Positions 9,325 through 18,178 of a DNA stretch of 64,000 nucleotides are shown one piece after another. Each line of letters begins with the position of its first letter. Position 1 is the first letter of the stretch. The position numbers and the translations under genes are program-made. The stretch is from Burkholderiales bacterium PBB3 (lineage in GTDB: Bacteria > Pseudomonadota > Gammaproteobacteria > Burkholderiales > Burkholderiaceae_C), in assembly GCA_002256115.1 (NCBI GenBank), contig NKIK01000012.1, positions 44,754 to 108,753 of the forward strand, in the 5' to 3' direction. The notes under the pieces were generated by a model. That model made no database searches and was not told the origin of the DNA. It saw nothing but the letters and a program-made list of their open reading frames with translations.

Positions 9325-9591
9325 GTGGTCACTGAAAAGGCTTCGGATCAGAAACAGATTCGCACCGCAAGTTGCGGCGCACAACTGCGCATGTTGCTTT
9401 GCGGGTTGGTGGACAGCCAGCTATTCATGCTGATGTCCCGGCGTTCCAAGGAGCTGGGTGTGCCGCCTCAATTGTCGGCATTCCTGAACCTGCCAACACA
9501 GATCGAGCGGATTCAAAGCCAGCAGCGTCGATTCGAGACGATGCAAACCCCTCTGTATCCGCCAGCGCCGTCCGCACTTTGTGGCCTCTGA
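9325..9591 (+). CDS. Small hypothetical protein (88 aa)
   Basis: The likely start is a GTG at 9325 with a short GGCGAGG upstream. The middle part (LLCGLVDSQLFMLMSRRSKELGVPPQLSAFL) is amphipathic and coding-like, and the following IERIQSQQRRFETMQ looks helical. No family is recognised. It sits directly behind the 62-residue gene. Confidence 0.5.
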   Translation: MVTEKASDQKQIRTASCGAQLRMLLCGLVDSQLFMLMSRRSKELGVPPQLSAFLNLPTQIERIQSQQRRFETMQTPLYPPAPSALCGL

Positions 9592-9879
9592 AACCTTGAC
9601 AGCGACCAGAACCAGGCTAGAACAAGCGGGCACTTCACGGGCCTCGCCATTGAACTTTGCGCCCTTTCAACAGCGGTACAGCGCTCAGTCTGGAAATGAT
9701 CTCAGCGGTAGCGAGCGGCTGCAAGGTGCGGCGGATTCAACCGGTAGCCGCCAAAGAGCATCGCAAGTATTTTCCGTGCTGTCCGCTGCCGGTTCGCTCT
9801 GCCGAGCGCAACAAAGGGCAAGTCTAGGTCAAGCGATCCTGCCTGTTGGCCGACAGCTTCTGAGTTCCGGCCGAGGAGA

Positions 9880-10758
9880 TCAAGGCCCCGAAGCAGCTTT
9901 CGCTTTGGCGGTATCTGCAATCTTCTGAGCCGCGGCCTGGGCGGCGGCCGCCTGCGCGCTGTTCGGTGCGGGTATCTTGGGCTCGCCACTCTGGCCGAGG
10001 GCTTGTAGGTGTTGCGCCCCACCCTGTGAGAGCAGGCCGAAGGCGAGCAGATAGCTCAGCCGCTCCTCGTAGCTCAGGCCCCAGCGGGCGTCCGAGAGCG
10101 CCGCATTGAACAGGGTCATGCGATCGCCGGCACTGGCGTCGCGCCGGATCGCGCTGCGCAGCTCCGCTTGCAAGGCGGGGTCGGCCTGCTCGAAACCCTG
10201 CCCGCCAGCATAGGCCACGCCTGCGCCAGCGACGCCGCCGCGCATGGCCTGCAAGGTCAGCTCTGGCAGCAGGGCCTGGTGTTGCGTCGAGACGGTCTGG
10301 CAGCGCCGCGCTTCGGCTTGTGTCTCAACGATCAGCCGCGTCAATACCTCGGGCATGGCGCCGCTGTCGCGCGCTTGCTGGTAGGCCTGCATGTCTGAGG
10401 CGTTTCTGCGGCAGGCCTGCAACCAGGCCACGGCCTGCCATGCTGCCTTGGGGTCTGCGCCGTCACGGGCGCGGTCGATGTGCGGGCCGTAGCCTTCCGA
10501 ACCAATCGGCGAAGCCTCGGGCGGGCGAGCAGGCTCCCAGGGCGCTGAGGCCGCCAAGGCAGCCTTGCCAAGCGGAAAAGCTGCTGACGCTGCAGGCACA
10601 GCCTCCGCGGCTATGGGCGCGGTCGCCACGGTTTGTCCTTCTTTGGACATCGGCACGGTGTCGCTGCTGGCGGGCCACCAGAACCAGGCGCTCAGGGCAA
10701 GAGCGCCGATGAGCCCGAGCGCTGCGGTGGTGCGGGTCGGAAAGAGAGTTGAAGACAT
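9880..10758 (-). CDS. Hypothetical membrane-anchored or exported protein
   Basis: The product has 292 residues from the ATG at 10758. A Thr/Leu/Ala-rich hydrophobic stretch (about 9-26, ending AWFWWP) acts as signal or anchor. An Ala/Pro-rich linker follows, then a helical domain (about 95-260) with conserved-looking Cys and Arg residues (AWLQACRRNASDM and EARRCQTVSTQHQ). The C-terminus is an Ala/Lys-rich tail. I chose this start over 10863 because the signal segment begins here. No family recognised. It has no same-strand partner close by except a doubtful short frame upstream. Confidence 0.65.
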   Translation of the reverse strand: MSSTLFPTRTTAALGLIGALALSAWFWWPASSDTVPMSKEGQTVATAPIAAEAVPAASAAFPLGKAALAASAPWEPARPPEASPIGSEGYGPHIDRARDGADPKAAWQAVAWLQACRRNASDMQAYQQARDSGAMPEVLTRLIVETQAEARRCQTVSTQHQALLPELTLQAMRGGVAGAGVAYAGGQGFEQADPALQAELRSAIRRDASAGDRMTLFNAALSDARWGLSYEERLSYLLAFGLLSQGGAQHLQALGQSGEPKIPAPNSAQAAAAQAAAQKIADTAKAKAASGP

Positions 10759-10859
10759 GTTCGTCCAAACGGGGTTGGTGGAAGGCCTTGATCTGCGCAG
10801 CGTTAGGGCAAAGCTCAGGCCAGAATTCTCACTCCGCCCGCCCGCCCTTCGCTTCACAT

Positions 10860-11102
10860 TCAAGCCTTGTTCTTCGCAAGGCGCGCGACGAGCTTCATCA
10901 GCGTCGGCACGCGCTTCCTGGCGTGCCTCGCCCGCAGGCGAGCCTTGGCCGCGCCGATGTCGATGTCGATGCCCGCGCAGGTGACCAGCAGCGGCTGCGT
11001 TTCAGCGCGAGGGTCAGCAGCAAACCTCAAGGCCACATCCACTCCGAGACGACGTTTTGACTCGCCAGCGAACGGCTGCTCCGGGCACGAAGCTGACCGC
11101 AT
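10860..11102 (-). CDS. Short frame, possible 3' remnant of a larger gene
   Basis: This 80-residue frame ends in a strongly basic helical segment (KARLRARHARKRVPTLMKLVARLAKNKA) after LLVTCAGIDIDIG. It looks like the C-terminal end of a larger protein with its 5' part lost, but no family was recognised and there is no good ribosome-binding site. A spurious frame is a real alternative. Confidence 0.25.
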   Translation of the reverse strand: MRSASCPEQPFAGESKRRLGVDVALRFAADPRAETQPLLVTCAGIDIDIGAAKARLRARHARKRVPTLMKLVARLAKNKA

Positions 11103-11190
11103 AAAGTGGCGGAGAATGTCAGCTGGTCAGGGAGCCGAAATGGTGTTGTAGGCTCTGAAGGGAGTAGCTAGAAAGATTCAAGGAGGCTTC

Positions 11191-12717
11191 ATGCGGAACT
11201 CAGCACGATTCAGCGCGACGTTCTTCGTTGCGACGACCGCGCTGTTCGTCGGGGCCGCGCTAGCAGCCACAGCAGAAGATGCGCCCTGGCCGACCCTTGG
11301 GTGGCGCCACTCATCTCCGGAAGCCCAAGGGCTTGATTCCGATGTACTCGCGGATGCGTTCGACTATGTTCGCGACCACGACACGCGAATCCACAGCCTC
11401 ACCATTGTCCGCAACGGCCATATCGTCCTGGATGCCTATTTTTGGCCATTTCAAAATGGTCAGTTGCATGACGTCGCCTCAGTGACGAAGAGCGTGACCA
11501 CGACACTTGCCGGGATCGCGATCGGGCAAGGGGCATTCGCTGGCCTCTCGCAGCCGCTGACCTCGATTTTCAGCGGACGCGCAATAGCCAAACTAGATGA
11601 GCGCAAGCAGCGGCTTAGTCTCAAAAATCTCATGTCGATGAGCTCGGGACTGGACTGTCAAGCCGCACACGGAGAGATCACGCTCGGGCAGATGCGGCAA
11701 AGCAAAGACTGGACACAGTTCATGCTGGATCGCTCGATGACAGGTGAGCCCGGAAACCGCTTCGAGTATTGCTCGGGTGGCATGCATGTGCTGTCTGCGG
11801 CGATCACGAAGGCGACAGGCTTGAGCGCCTTGCAGTTTGCGCAGCGAGAGCTGTTCGCCCCACTCGGAATCAGCAAGGTGACTTGGCCGGCCGATACCCA
11901 GGGCATCTCCTATGGATGGGGCGACCTACGACTTGAGCCCCGCGACATGGCCAAGCTGGGCTATCTATGGCTGAACCATGGCCGCTGGGAAGATAGACAG
12001 ATCATTCCTAAGCGCTGGATGGAGGCGGCCACCCAGGAGCAAGCCCGTCCGCCGTACACCGATCAGAAGTATGGTTACGGCCTCTGGCTTCATACGAGCC
12101 GGCGGCCCCCAGAGTTCGAGGCTGTGGGTCGTGGCGGCCAGCGGATCACCGTCGTTCCGGAGAAGAGCATCGTTGTCGTGTTTACGGGTGGCCAGTTCGA
12201 GCCGGGCGAGGTCGGAGCCTTCATCGGCCGTGCCCTCAAGGCGGACCAGCCCTTGCCAGAGAACCCATTGGGGACGGCTCGTCTCGCCGTTGCAGTCAGG
12301 GAAGCCGCAATGCCGCGGCTTCCGACCTCGTATGTGCCGCCTCTGGCAAAGAAGGTTTCTGGCAGGCGATACACCCTGGCTGCAAACCCGCTGAACCTGA
12401 AGTCCTTCGTACTCACCTTCTCAGACACGCCGGGCCCGCAACTCGAGCTTGAGGTCGGAGACCTGCGTAACGGGCCACGGCCGCTTGGGCTGAATGGGGT
12501 TCCACGCGTGTCTGCCGGTGGCCCGTCGGATCTACCAGTTGCCTTGACAGGGACCTGGGAGCGCGAGAACACCTTCTTCCTCGAGTACAACGAACTCGGA
12601 AGCATCAACACCTATCGGCTCAGGCTGAGGTTCACGGGCGATGACGTCGACGTGACCCTATCCGAACGGTCGCAGGTGATCCCGAGCGCCAGATTTCGCG
12701 GCACGTCCGCGCACTGA
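11191..12717 (+). CDS. Serine hydrolase of the beta-lactamase (class C/PBP-like) family
   Basis: The protein has 508 residues, starts behind AAGGAGGC, and carries a signal peptide (hydrophobic FFVATTALFVGAALA). The catalytic SxxK is visible as S97-V-T-K100. The second motif appears as Y193-C-S in the FEYCSGG stretch, where YxN is usual. A C-terminal extension of about 150 residues follows the hydrolase domain and is beta-rich. Family members include esterases, peptidases and penicillin-binding-like proteins of varied function, so substrate is unknown. It is probably periplasmic and monocistronic. Confidence 0.85.
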   Translation: MRNSARFSATFFVATTALFVGAALAATAEDAPWPTLGWRHSSPEAQGLDSDVLADAFDYVRDHDTRIHSLTIVRNGHIVLDAYFWPFQNGQLHDVASVTKSVTTTLAGIAIGQGAFAGLSQPLTSIFSGRAIAKLDERKQRLSLKNLMSMSSGLDCQAAHGEITLGQMRQSKDWTQFMLDRSMTGEPGNRFEYCSGGMHVLSAAITKATGLSALQFAQRELFAPLGISKVTWPADTQGISYGWGDLRLEPRDMAKLGYLWLNHGRWEDRQIIPKRWMEAATQEQARPPYTDQKYGYGLWLHTSRRPPEFEAVGRGGQRITVVPEKSIVVVFTGGQFEPGEVGAFIGRALKADQPLPENPLGTARLAVAVREAAMPRLPTSYVPPLAKKVSGRRYTLAANPLNLKSFVLTFSDTPGPQLELEVGDLRNGPRPLGLNGVPRVSAGGPSDLPVALTGTWERENTFFLEYNELGSINTYRLRLRFTGDDVDVTLSERSQVIPSARFRGTSAH

Positions 12718-13053
12718 ACGCCGGGCGCCTGCGGGCTTGGAGCGCGAACACCGGCTTGGGGTTGAGTGAAGCCGGTCTCATTCAACGCGACGATTCGGTC
12801 GGAGCTTGCCCTCTGCAGCTCGTCCGACCGAATGATCGGTTTTCGGCGACCAATCTGGCGCGGCAAAGGTCTGGAATGAGTTGCCAATTGACGAAAGTGC
12901 TGTAGCTCTGGATTTCGGCTTTGGGGACTTTGCTGACCTACGAGACGCTTTGTCCAAATGGCTGCAACCAGTAGCAGTCGTTCATTGACAGGCTCCCCCA
13001 GAGTGAACAACCGCCGTTAGGATTCTGTTCCAGCATTCCTCCATCTTCAGTCC
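12718..13053. other. Intergenic region, nothing recognised
   Basis: These 336 bases hold no convincing gene. A minus-strand frame runs through but lies mostly antisense to the hydrolase end and has no recognisable motif. A single GTTAGGA at 13014 resembles an integron core site but has no partner half. Confidence 0.45.
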
Positions 13054-13893
13054 ATGAAATTTCGGCCCAAGCTCACCCCAATCTCGGCAGCGCTGCTGGT
13101 CATACTGCTCATCGTCGCCATTTGGGGTGCTGCCTACCCAATTGCTACACGCCTACCTCAGAACACATTCCAGGAGCCGCTTAACTCCAGCTACAACGTT
13201 CTGAACGTATTGTTCACTGCACTCGCGTTTGGCGGGGTCATCATCACGCTCATCTTTCAGGCACACGAGGCCAAGAGCGCGCGCAACGAGGCCGTAGAGC
13301 GATCCATTCTTGAGATGTTCCAAATTCTCACGAGCGCGGAATTCCAAGCCACCAAAGATTCGGCGTTCCGAGTGCTTGTCGCGGCAATCAAGAACAGGGA
13401 ATATGGCGAATATGTGGCGAGCAAGCTGTTTGCTGTGGATCAGCTGCCCTACCCAGGAAACGAGAAAGTGACGGGAACACTCCGCGAGCTCGACAAGGCA
13501 AAACAGACCAGCGATGCGCTAGAGTTTGAGCGCATTGAACGCCATGACCGCCTCAAGCTTGACGACATGATGAACTTCTTCTCCATGCTCGCGCAACGAG
13601 AGTCTTCCAAGTCCATAGTGAACCACGTAGATTTCGCGTATGACTGGTGGCGGCCAGCCTTGATGCTGGTTGCTCAGCTACAAAAGGAACGACGTGACAC
13701 ACACCCAAAGATTCAGGTGCTGTGCAAAAACCGCCTGCTCCAGGACATCATCTGGTCGCTGGATCGGGTCTACGGTCATGAGCCCGTCACGGGCGACAAA
13801 GCGGTTTGGGCCTACCTCAGCGCACACCCGCTTCTAAAAGAGCGTTTCGGACTAGATCAGCGGTATTGTCCGGCTGCGAATGGCACCACGTGA
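13054..13893 (+). CDS. Membrane protein resembling putative phage abortive-infection proteins
   Basis: The product has 279 residues with two N-terminal transmembrane helices (about 10-30 and 48-70; the second is VLFTALAFGGVIITLIFQ). A soluble helical domain follows, with a charged segment right after the membrane (HEAKSARNEAVERSILEMFQ) and WW near residue 197. Two N-terminal helices followed by a cytoplasmic helical domain occur in a family annotated as putative phage abortive infection proteins. The match here is by layout and by the second helix, not by a catalytic motif. It stands alone, and a hairpin follows its stop codon. Confidence 0.6.
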   Translation: MKFRPKLTPISAALLVILLIVAIWGAAYPIATRLPQNTFQEPLNSSYNVLNVLFTALAFGGVIITLIFQAHEAKSARNEAVERSILEMFQILTSAEFQATKDSAFRVLVAAIKNREYGEYVASKLFAVDQLPYPGNEKVTGTLRELDKAKQTSDALEFERIERHDRLKLDDMMNFFSMLAQRESSKSIVNHVDFAYDWWRPALMLVAQLQKERRDTHPKIQVLCKNRLLQDIIWSLDRVYGHEPVTGDKAVWAYLSAHPLLKERFGLDQRYCPAANGTT

Positions 13894-13900
13894 TCGGCGC

Positions 13901-13937
13901 TTGACTGGCAGCATAACTTCGAGCTTCCGCCAGTCAA
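13901..13937 (+). terminator. Inverted repeat after membrane-protein gene, possible terminator
   Basis: TTGACTGGC at 13901-13909 is perfectly repeated in inverse at 13929-13937 (GCCAGTCAA), with a 19-base loop, seven bases after the stop codon. There is no T-run after the plus-strand stem, so intrinsic termination is uncertain. Confidence 0.4.
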
Positions 13938-14223
13938 AACCCATTTTGCCACCCTACCCCTCGCCGAAAAAGGCAGGGGTCGGCTACTCATGTCGAGCAT
14001 GACCGTGCCCTACGACGAGCCGGCAGGAGATGCAAGTCAATGGTGGGAGGCCAGTTTAAGGACTGAACCTGCCAGCCAAGTCAGCGATGCAACGTGACAG
14101 GTGTTCGAGGCCGCCCAAGCCGGCATGCGGTAAGAGTCGCGGCCCCGCGCTCCTCAAGAGGTGGGTACTACAGGCCTCTTTTCTCATGCCGCCTGGTTTG
14201 CTGGCGATCTGTCGCTGTCAAAC
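13938..14223. other. Intergenic region, nothing recognised
   Basis: No convincing gene lies here. A short inverted repeat with TCATG and CATGA arms occurs near 13988-14002. Transcription arrives from both sides. Confidence 0.4.
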
Positions 14224-14700
14224 TCAAGCGCCGATCACCTCACTCCACGACTTCACCATGTGGTCGCTCTGGACTCCGACCTCAGGGAGGTCAGAATCTT
14301 TGAGGGTCGTGCAGCAAAGCAGGTTCAGCCAGAGCGGCGAGCCCAAATCGGAGACGACCCGCCCGAGATTACTGCGCCATGTACCCGGCAGCGGCATCCA
14401 CCTACCGTTTGCCATGTTCATGATGAAACACGGGAGCTTGTCGTCACCAGCCAGATTGACATCCGGCGAGAACCCGCCCTTTCCTTCCAGGGGGGCGATC
14501 GGGGTGTAGCCCTTCAAGCTGGATGCGAGCTGCTTGTCTGTCATGTAAGGATCGGATTTGAGCGCCTTGATGACCGCAGCTGCGACCTGAGCAGACAGCG
14601 GCGTACCGTAGTTGCCACGGTATTGCACAGCCTGACCGTCAGCCAACTCGAAAGAGCTGTAGTCCTTGAGCCCACCATGGCAGAGCAGGATGATGTTCAT
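14224..14700 (-). CDS. Hypothetical protein, possible putative-adhesin (Stv)-like fold
   Basis: The protein has 158 residues. It opens with MNIILLCHGGL, a strand ending in a His-Gly pair, followed by FELADGQAVQYRGNYGTPLS. This order (CHGG, a short strand with Pro/Gly turn, then a loop leading to a helix) resembles the putative adhesin Stv domain found in some secreted effectors. That likeness is my inference from motifs only. The C-terminal half includes paired Cys residues (NLLCCTTLKDSDLP). The gene overlaps the end of the upstream gene by four bases (ATGA), so the two are translationally coupled and probably function together. Confidence 0.6.
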   Translation of the reverse strand: MNIILLCHGGLKDYSSFELADGQAVQYRGNYGTPLSAQVAAAVIKALKSDPYMTDKQLASSLKGYTPIAPLEGKGGFSPDVNLAGDDKLPCFIMNMANGRWMPLPGTWRSNLGRVVSDLGSPLWLNLLCCTTLKDSDLPEVGVQSDHMVKSWSEVIGA

Positions 14701-15554
14701 TTGGACTCCCCCTTCAAAATGACGCCGATGGACTCAACAAACTTCTGAAGCTGTTGGTCGTAGAACGCCTTCACGAACTGCAAAAGCTTGTCGGCCATGT
14801 AGTCGACCATCTGATCGCCCATCTTGGCCTGCATCTTGATCATCAACTCCTTGTCCGCCACGAACTGGTAGGTGTCGTAGGCGGAGTCGAGCGCAGTCTT
14901 CTCGAAGCCACCGCACAGCGTCTTCACCACTGTCTTCTTTAGGTTCATCGCGTACTTGATGACGCGCACAGAGATCTCGGTCTCGTTGTAAGCCGTGATC
15001 ACACCGAAGTAGTTGAAGTGCTGCTCAGTGCCCTCGTAGCTGGCCAAGTTGCCTCCGCTCTTGCGCAGAGCGCCAACAACGGCATCTTTGAGGCCAGCGA
15101 CGTTCTTGATGTTGACGATGCTCTCAACAACATCCGGATCCGCGTTGAGCGAAAACTCATCCTTCTTGTAGGTGTTGCTCTGGGTGTCCTTGAACGTGAA
15201 GAACGGGAAAGGGAACTCCACATAAGCCTTCAACCAGGCGTTCATGGACTTCAAAGCAACATCGGGTGCGATGCCGGCCGCCGTGGCTGCATCAGTCAAG
15301 GTCTTCTGCACCATGTTTTGGCACACCGCCATCACCATCGAGCAGGCCTTGTAGTCTGCCTCCGTCATGGTGCCGTTCTGGTTCACGGTCACTGGGTCCG
15401 GAATACTCATTGGCCCCGCCGGAACCTGGTCATCTTTCCCAAAATCCGCAGATGCTGGCGGATCCGCAGCAAGCAGTCCGCGCTGCAAATGGCGTCGTTC
15501 CATTGCCTCGACAAGGAACGGAAGATCTTCCTTCGTGAATCCAAGGTCCGACAT
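14697..15554 (-). CDS. Hypothetical protein, first gene of a two-gene unit
   Basis: The protein has 285 residues with no signal peptide. It begins MSDLGFTKEDLPFLVEAMERR and has a Pro-rich linker (about 40-60). A helical middle follows (MNAWLKAYVEFPFPFF), then an all-helical C-terminus with repeated aromatic residues (VKAFYDQQLQKFVESIGVIL). No family is recognised. The C-terminal helices could be amphipathic and membrane-active, but nothing proves this. The stop overlaps the start of the next gene, so the pair is likely an operon, for example effector and partner. Confidence 0.65.
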   Translation of the reverse strand: MSDLGFTKEDLPFLVEAMERRHLQRGLLAADPPASADFGKDDQVPAGPMSIPDPVTVNQNGTMTEADYKACSMVMAVCQNMVQKTLTDAATAAGIAPDVALKSMNAWLKAYVEFPFPFFTFKDTQSNTYKKDEFSLNADPDVVESIVNIKNVAGLKDAVVGALRKSGGNLASYEGTEQHFNYFGVITAYNETEISVRVIKYAMNLKKTVVKTLCGGFEKTALDSAYDTYQFVADKELMIKMQAKMGDQMVDYMADKLLQFVKAFYDQQLQKFVESIGVILKGESK

Positions 15555-15718
15555 CGCATACCTCTTGACGTGATGGTTGGGTACCGTAGGCTAGTCAAGT
15601 TCCGTACGCGGCACATCCGTCAGCGATAGGAAAGAGTGCGTCTATAAAATCAGTTAGCACTATCCAGCTCGCGCAGCGAATGCAAGGTTGCGCCTGAGGG
15701 CAGCCGTGCAGCCAGCCC

Positions 15719-15988
15719 TCAGGCCACTTCTGCGCGCCTTAGCTCATAGGGCGAACGGCAGATGTCCTCAGGGTCTTCTTCAGCGCTACGAATCCTGCCC
15801 GCGCGCGCAGCACTCAAATGCAGCTCACGCAGTTCGGGGCTAGCAGCAATCCTGCGCTGAGCCTCTCGAATGGCTGGGGCAAATTCCGGACTGGCTCTCA
15901 ATTTGAATTCAAGAAAGGCGTCATGCCGCTCTGGAAACACCTTCCACCAGTTCAAGATGCTGGCGGGGTCGTTCAAGCTGACGATCAT
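15719..15988 (-). CDS. Small hypothetical protein divergent from imuA
   Basis: I chose the ATG at 15988 (89 residues, MIVSLNDPASILNWW) because a GAGGAG-like purine run precedes it. The longer frame from 16075 would start inside the region containing the LexA box. The protein is charged and helical (FAPAIREAQRRIAASPELREL). Function unknown. It lies head-to-head with imuA, so the LexA box at 16047-16062 could govern both directions. Confidence 0.6.
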   Translation of the reverse strand: MIVSLNDPASILNWWKVFPERHDAFLEFKLRASPEFAPAIREAQRRIAASPELRELHLSAARAGRIRSAEEDPEDICRSPYELRRAEVA

Positions 15989-16046
15989 CTGCAACTCCTC
16001 GTTCTCTGTCGGGTACTGGGCTGGACAAGCTGCCGGCCTGCATATA

Positions 16047-16062
16047 CTGTATGCCCATACAG
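16047..16062. promoter_or_regulatory. LexA box (SOS operator)
   Basis: CTGTATGCCCATACAG is a perfect CTGT-N8-ACAG palindrome of the beta/gammaproteobacterial LexA type. It lies 18 bases before the imuA start chosen here. Binding of LexA would repress the imuA-imuB-dnaE2 operon until DNA damage. Confidence 0.9.
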
Positions 16063-16080
16063 TTGTTTCGCACAAGTCCT

Positions 16081-16920
16081 ATGCCTCCGTCCGAACCATG
16101 GGAAGACCCTGGCGAAGTCCATCCACGGCCCACATCTCCCTCACAGAACACGCAGGGCATGCCTGTGCACGCCCTCCCCCCGTCTGTCGAGGCAGCGCTT
16201 TGGCGTGGGAGCCAGTTGGGCGGGTCCGTCAATACGGTACTGAGCACTGGTTTCGCTTCTCTGGATGCAGTCTTGCCGGGCGGCGGCTGGCCATGCGGTG
16301 CGCTGACTGAAGTTCTGGTCAGCCAGTTCTCGATCGTGGAGTTCCGACTCCTGTCTTCCGTGGTTTCCAGGCTGACCCAGAAAGGGAGAACTGTCGCCCT
16401 TGTTGGCCCAAGTCTGGCTCCGCATCCTCCTGGATTGCGACACGATGGCGTCGATGAGCGCCACTTGGTTTGGATCAATGTAGATTCCCCAAGGGATCGA
16501 CTCTGGGCCACCGAGCAGTTGGTTAAATCCGGCTCCTGCGGCGCGGTCATTGCCTGGCTCCCTCTGGTGCGAGCCGAACAGATCCGCCGTCTACAGGTAC
16601 TGGCAGGCCTGAGCAAAGGCCCTGTTTTTCTGTGCCGCCCAGTCACTGCAGCCCGAGACTCATCCGCCGCCCCTCTGCGATTGCAGGCACGAGTTCAAAC
16701 CGACTGGCAAATTGCAGTGGAGGTCCTGAAACGCAAGGGGCCTGCACTCGAAGAACCTTTGCAACTGCTGTCTATGCCGGGAGGCCTCGGCGCCATCATG
16801 ACCCCGCGCCTGCGCTACCCCAGCCGCCTTGTTCCCCAGAACCCCGCCCATCATGCTGTGGACAGCCTTGCTGCTGCCGCCGTGCGCGAGCGCCCCAACC
16901 CCGAACCCGCCCTCTTCTGA
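16081..16920 (+). CDS. imuA: SOS mutagenesis accessory protein ImuA
   Basis: The protein is RecA/SulA-like in layout: a glycine-rich loop (STGFASLDAVLPGGGWPCGALTE) followed by a Rossmann-like core with VALVGPSLAP and VWINVDSPRDRLW. It has no intact Walker A, as is usual for ImuA. It acts with ImuB and DnaE2 in translesion synthesis. An in-frame ATG at 16051 lies inside the LexA box, so I prefer the ATG at 16081 (279 residues), although neither has a strong ribosome-binding site. The gene overlaps imuB by 68 bases. Confidence 0.9.
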   Translation: MPPSEPWEDPGEVHPRPTSPSQNTQGMPVHALPPSVEAALWRGSQLGGSVNTVLSTGFASLDAVLPGGGWPCGALTEVLVSQFSIVEFRLLSSVVSRLTQKGRTVALVGPSLAPHPPGLRHDGVDERHLVWINVDSPRDRLWATEQLVKSGSCGAVIAWLPLVRAEQIRRLQVLAGLSKGPVFLCRPVTAARDSSAAPLRLQARVQTDWQIAVEVLKRKGPALEEPLQLLSMPGGLGAIMTPRLRYPSRLVPQNPAHHAVDSLAAAAVRERPNPEPALF

Positions 16921-18166
16921 CGCGCTTCGAGCCGTGGCGATCTGGGGCCTGCAATTTGCACCTCGCGTTGCCATCTCCGAAGACGCTGTCTTGATCGAGG
17001 TGGAGGCCAGCACTCGCCTGTTCGGAGGACGTCGAGCACTGCGCGACCGCGTCGTTTCGGAAGCCAAGGAACTCGGCGTGCGCCAAGTCGCCTGGGCCAC
17101 CAACAGCATGGCCGCCCATGCCCTGGCCCGGTGTGGCATCGAGAACGGTTTCAGAAAGCCGCTGCAAGAACTGCTGGACTGTCTGCCAATGGAAAGCCTG
17201 AGCGCCGCCCGTCCGCACATGGTGACGCTGGCTCAAATCGGCTGCCGCACCCTTGGTGATGTGCGCGCCCTGCCCAGAGGCGGGCTGAGCCGCCGCTTTG
17301 ACAAACAGCTCCTGCTCGCCCTCGACCAGGCTTATGGCCATGCGCCCGAAGTCCACGTCTGGCAAACCTTGCCCGAAGTTTTCTGCGCGCGTCTGGAGCT
17401 GGGTTTTCGGGTTGAGCATGCCCCAGCAATGCTGCAGGGAGCCAGAAAGCTGCTGCTTCAAATGTGCGGATGGTTGGCGGCTCGACACGCCGGCGTGACA
17501 GCCTTCACTTTGCGATGGTGGCATGACGCCATGAGATCCAAGGCCGCAGGTGAAGGTGGATGCCTGCGCATCGGCACCGCCGAGCCTAGCCGCAACATCG
17601 AGCACCTGTGTCGCTTGCTGGCTGAGCATCTGAGCAAGGTGGAACTGCTGGCGCCAGTGGGTGACCTAGAGATGTCGGCTGACACTGTCCACGATGTGGC
17701 AGGCAGCAACACTTCACTCTTGCCCGACTCGGACGAGGATGGTGAAGCGCTGGGCTTGGTGCTGGAACGCATGGCGGCCAGGCTGGGTCCTGATGCGGTG
17801 CGGCGTTGCCTGACCCGCGCAGACCACCGGCAAGAATGGATGAGCCACTGGCAGCCCGCAGCAGCCCCCATGCCACGCAAAGGAGCAGCCAGCACCGACC
17901 TTCCGCAGCCAACCTGGGTCTTGCCGGAACCCCTCAAGTTGGCGGTTCGCAAGAACCGACCGGTGTACCAAGGCGAGCTGCAACTGCTGGCGGGTCCGCA
18001 GTGCATCGAGGAAGGCTGGTGGGATCGCGATGAGCCGGCCGGTCAGCTGCGCCATGTGGTCAGAGACTACTGGCTGGCAGAGTCCAAGCACGCCGGCTTG
18101 CTGTGGATCTACCAAGCCCGTCAGGACGATGGATCGGCGTGGTACCTGCACGGCACCTTTGGTTGA
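16853..18166 (+). CDS. imuB: Y-family polymerase-like protein ImuB (non-catalytic)
   Basis: The protein has 437 residues from the ATG at 16853 (MLWTALLLPPC). Y-family features include the palm/fingers stretch EVEASTRLFGGRRALRDRV and the helix-hairpin-helix-like TLAQIGCRTLGDVRALPRGGLSRRF. ImuB proteins are known to lack the catalytic acidic residues and to serve as the beta-clamp-binding hub for ImuA and DnaE2. The first metal-ligand motif of active Y polymerases (DxD near the N-terminus) is absent here too. The C-terminal domain resembles that of other ImuB proteins (WWDRDEPAGQLRHVVRDYW). It is cotranscribed with imuA and dnaE2. Confidence 0.92.
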   Translation: MLWTALLLPPCASAPTPNPPSSDALRAVAIWGLQFAPRVAISEDAVLIEVEASTRLFGGRRALRDRVVSEAKELGVRQVAWATNSMAAHALARCGIENGFRKPLQELLDCLPMESLSAARPHMVTLAQIGCRTLGDVRALPRGGLSRRFDKQLLLALDQAYGHAPEVHVWQTLPEVFCARLELGFRVEHAPAMLQGARKLLLQMCGWLAARHAGVTAFTLRWWHDAMRSKAAGEGGCLRIGTAEPSRNIEHLCRLLAEHLSKVELLAPVGDLEMSADTVHDVAGSNTSLLPDSDEDGEALGLVLERMAARLGPDAVRRCLTRADHRQEWMSHWQPAAAPMPRKGAASTDLPQPTWVLPEPLKLAVRKNRPVYQGELQLLAGPQCIEEGWWDRDEPAGQLRHVVRDYWLAESKHAGLLWIYQARQDDGSAWYLHGTFG

Positions 18167-18178
18167 CGAGGTGCCACG

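Noticed and set aside
13010..13020. Possible integron core site GTTAGGA
   Set aside because: It has no partner half-site or inverted repeat and the last base does not fit GTTRRRY.
16051..16080. Upstream in-frame ATG of imuA at 16051
   Set aside because: It lies inside the LexA box; the ATG at 16081 is more plausible.
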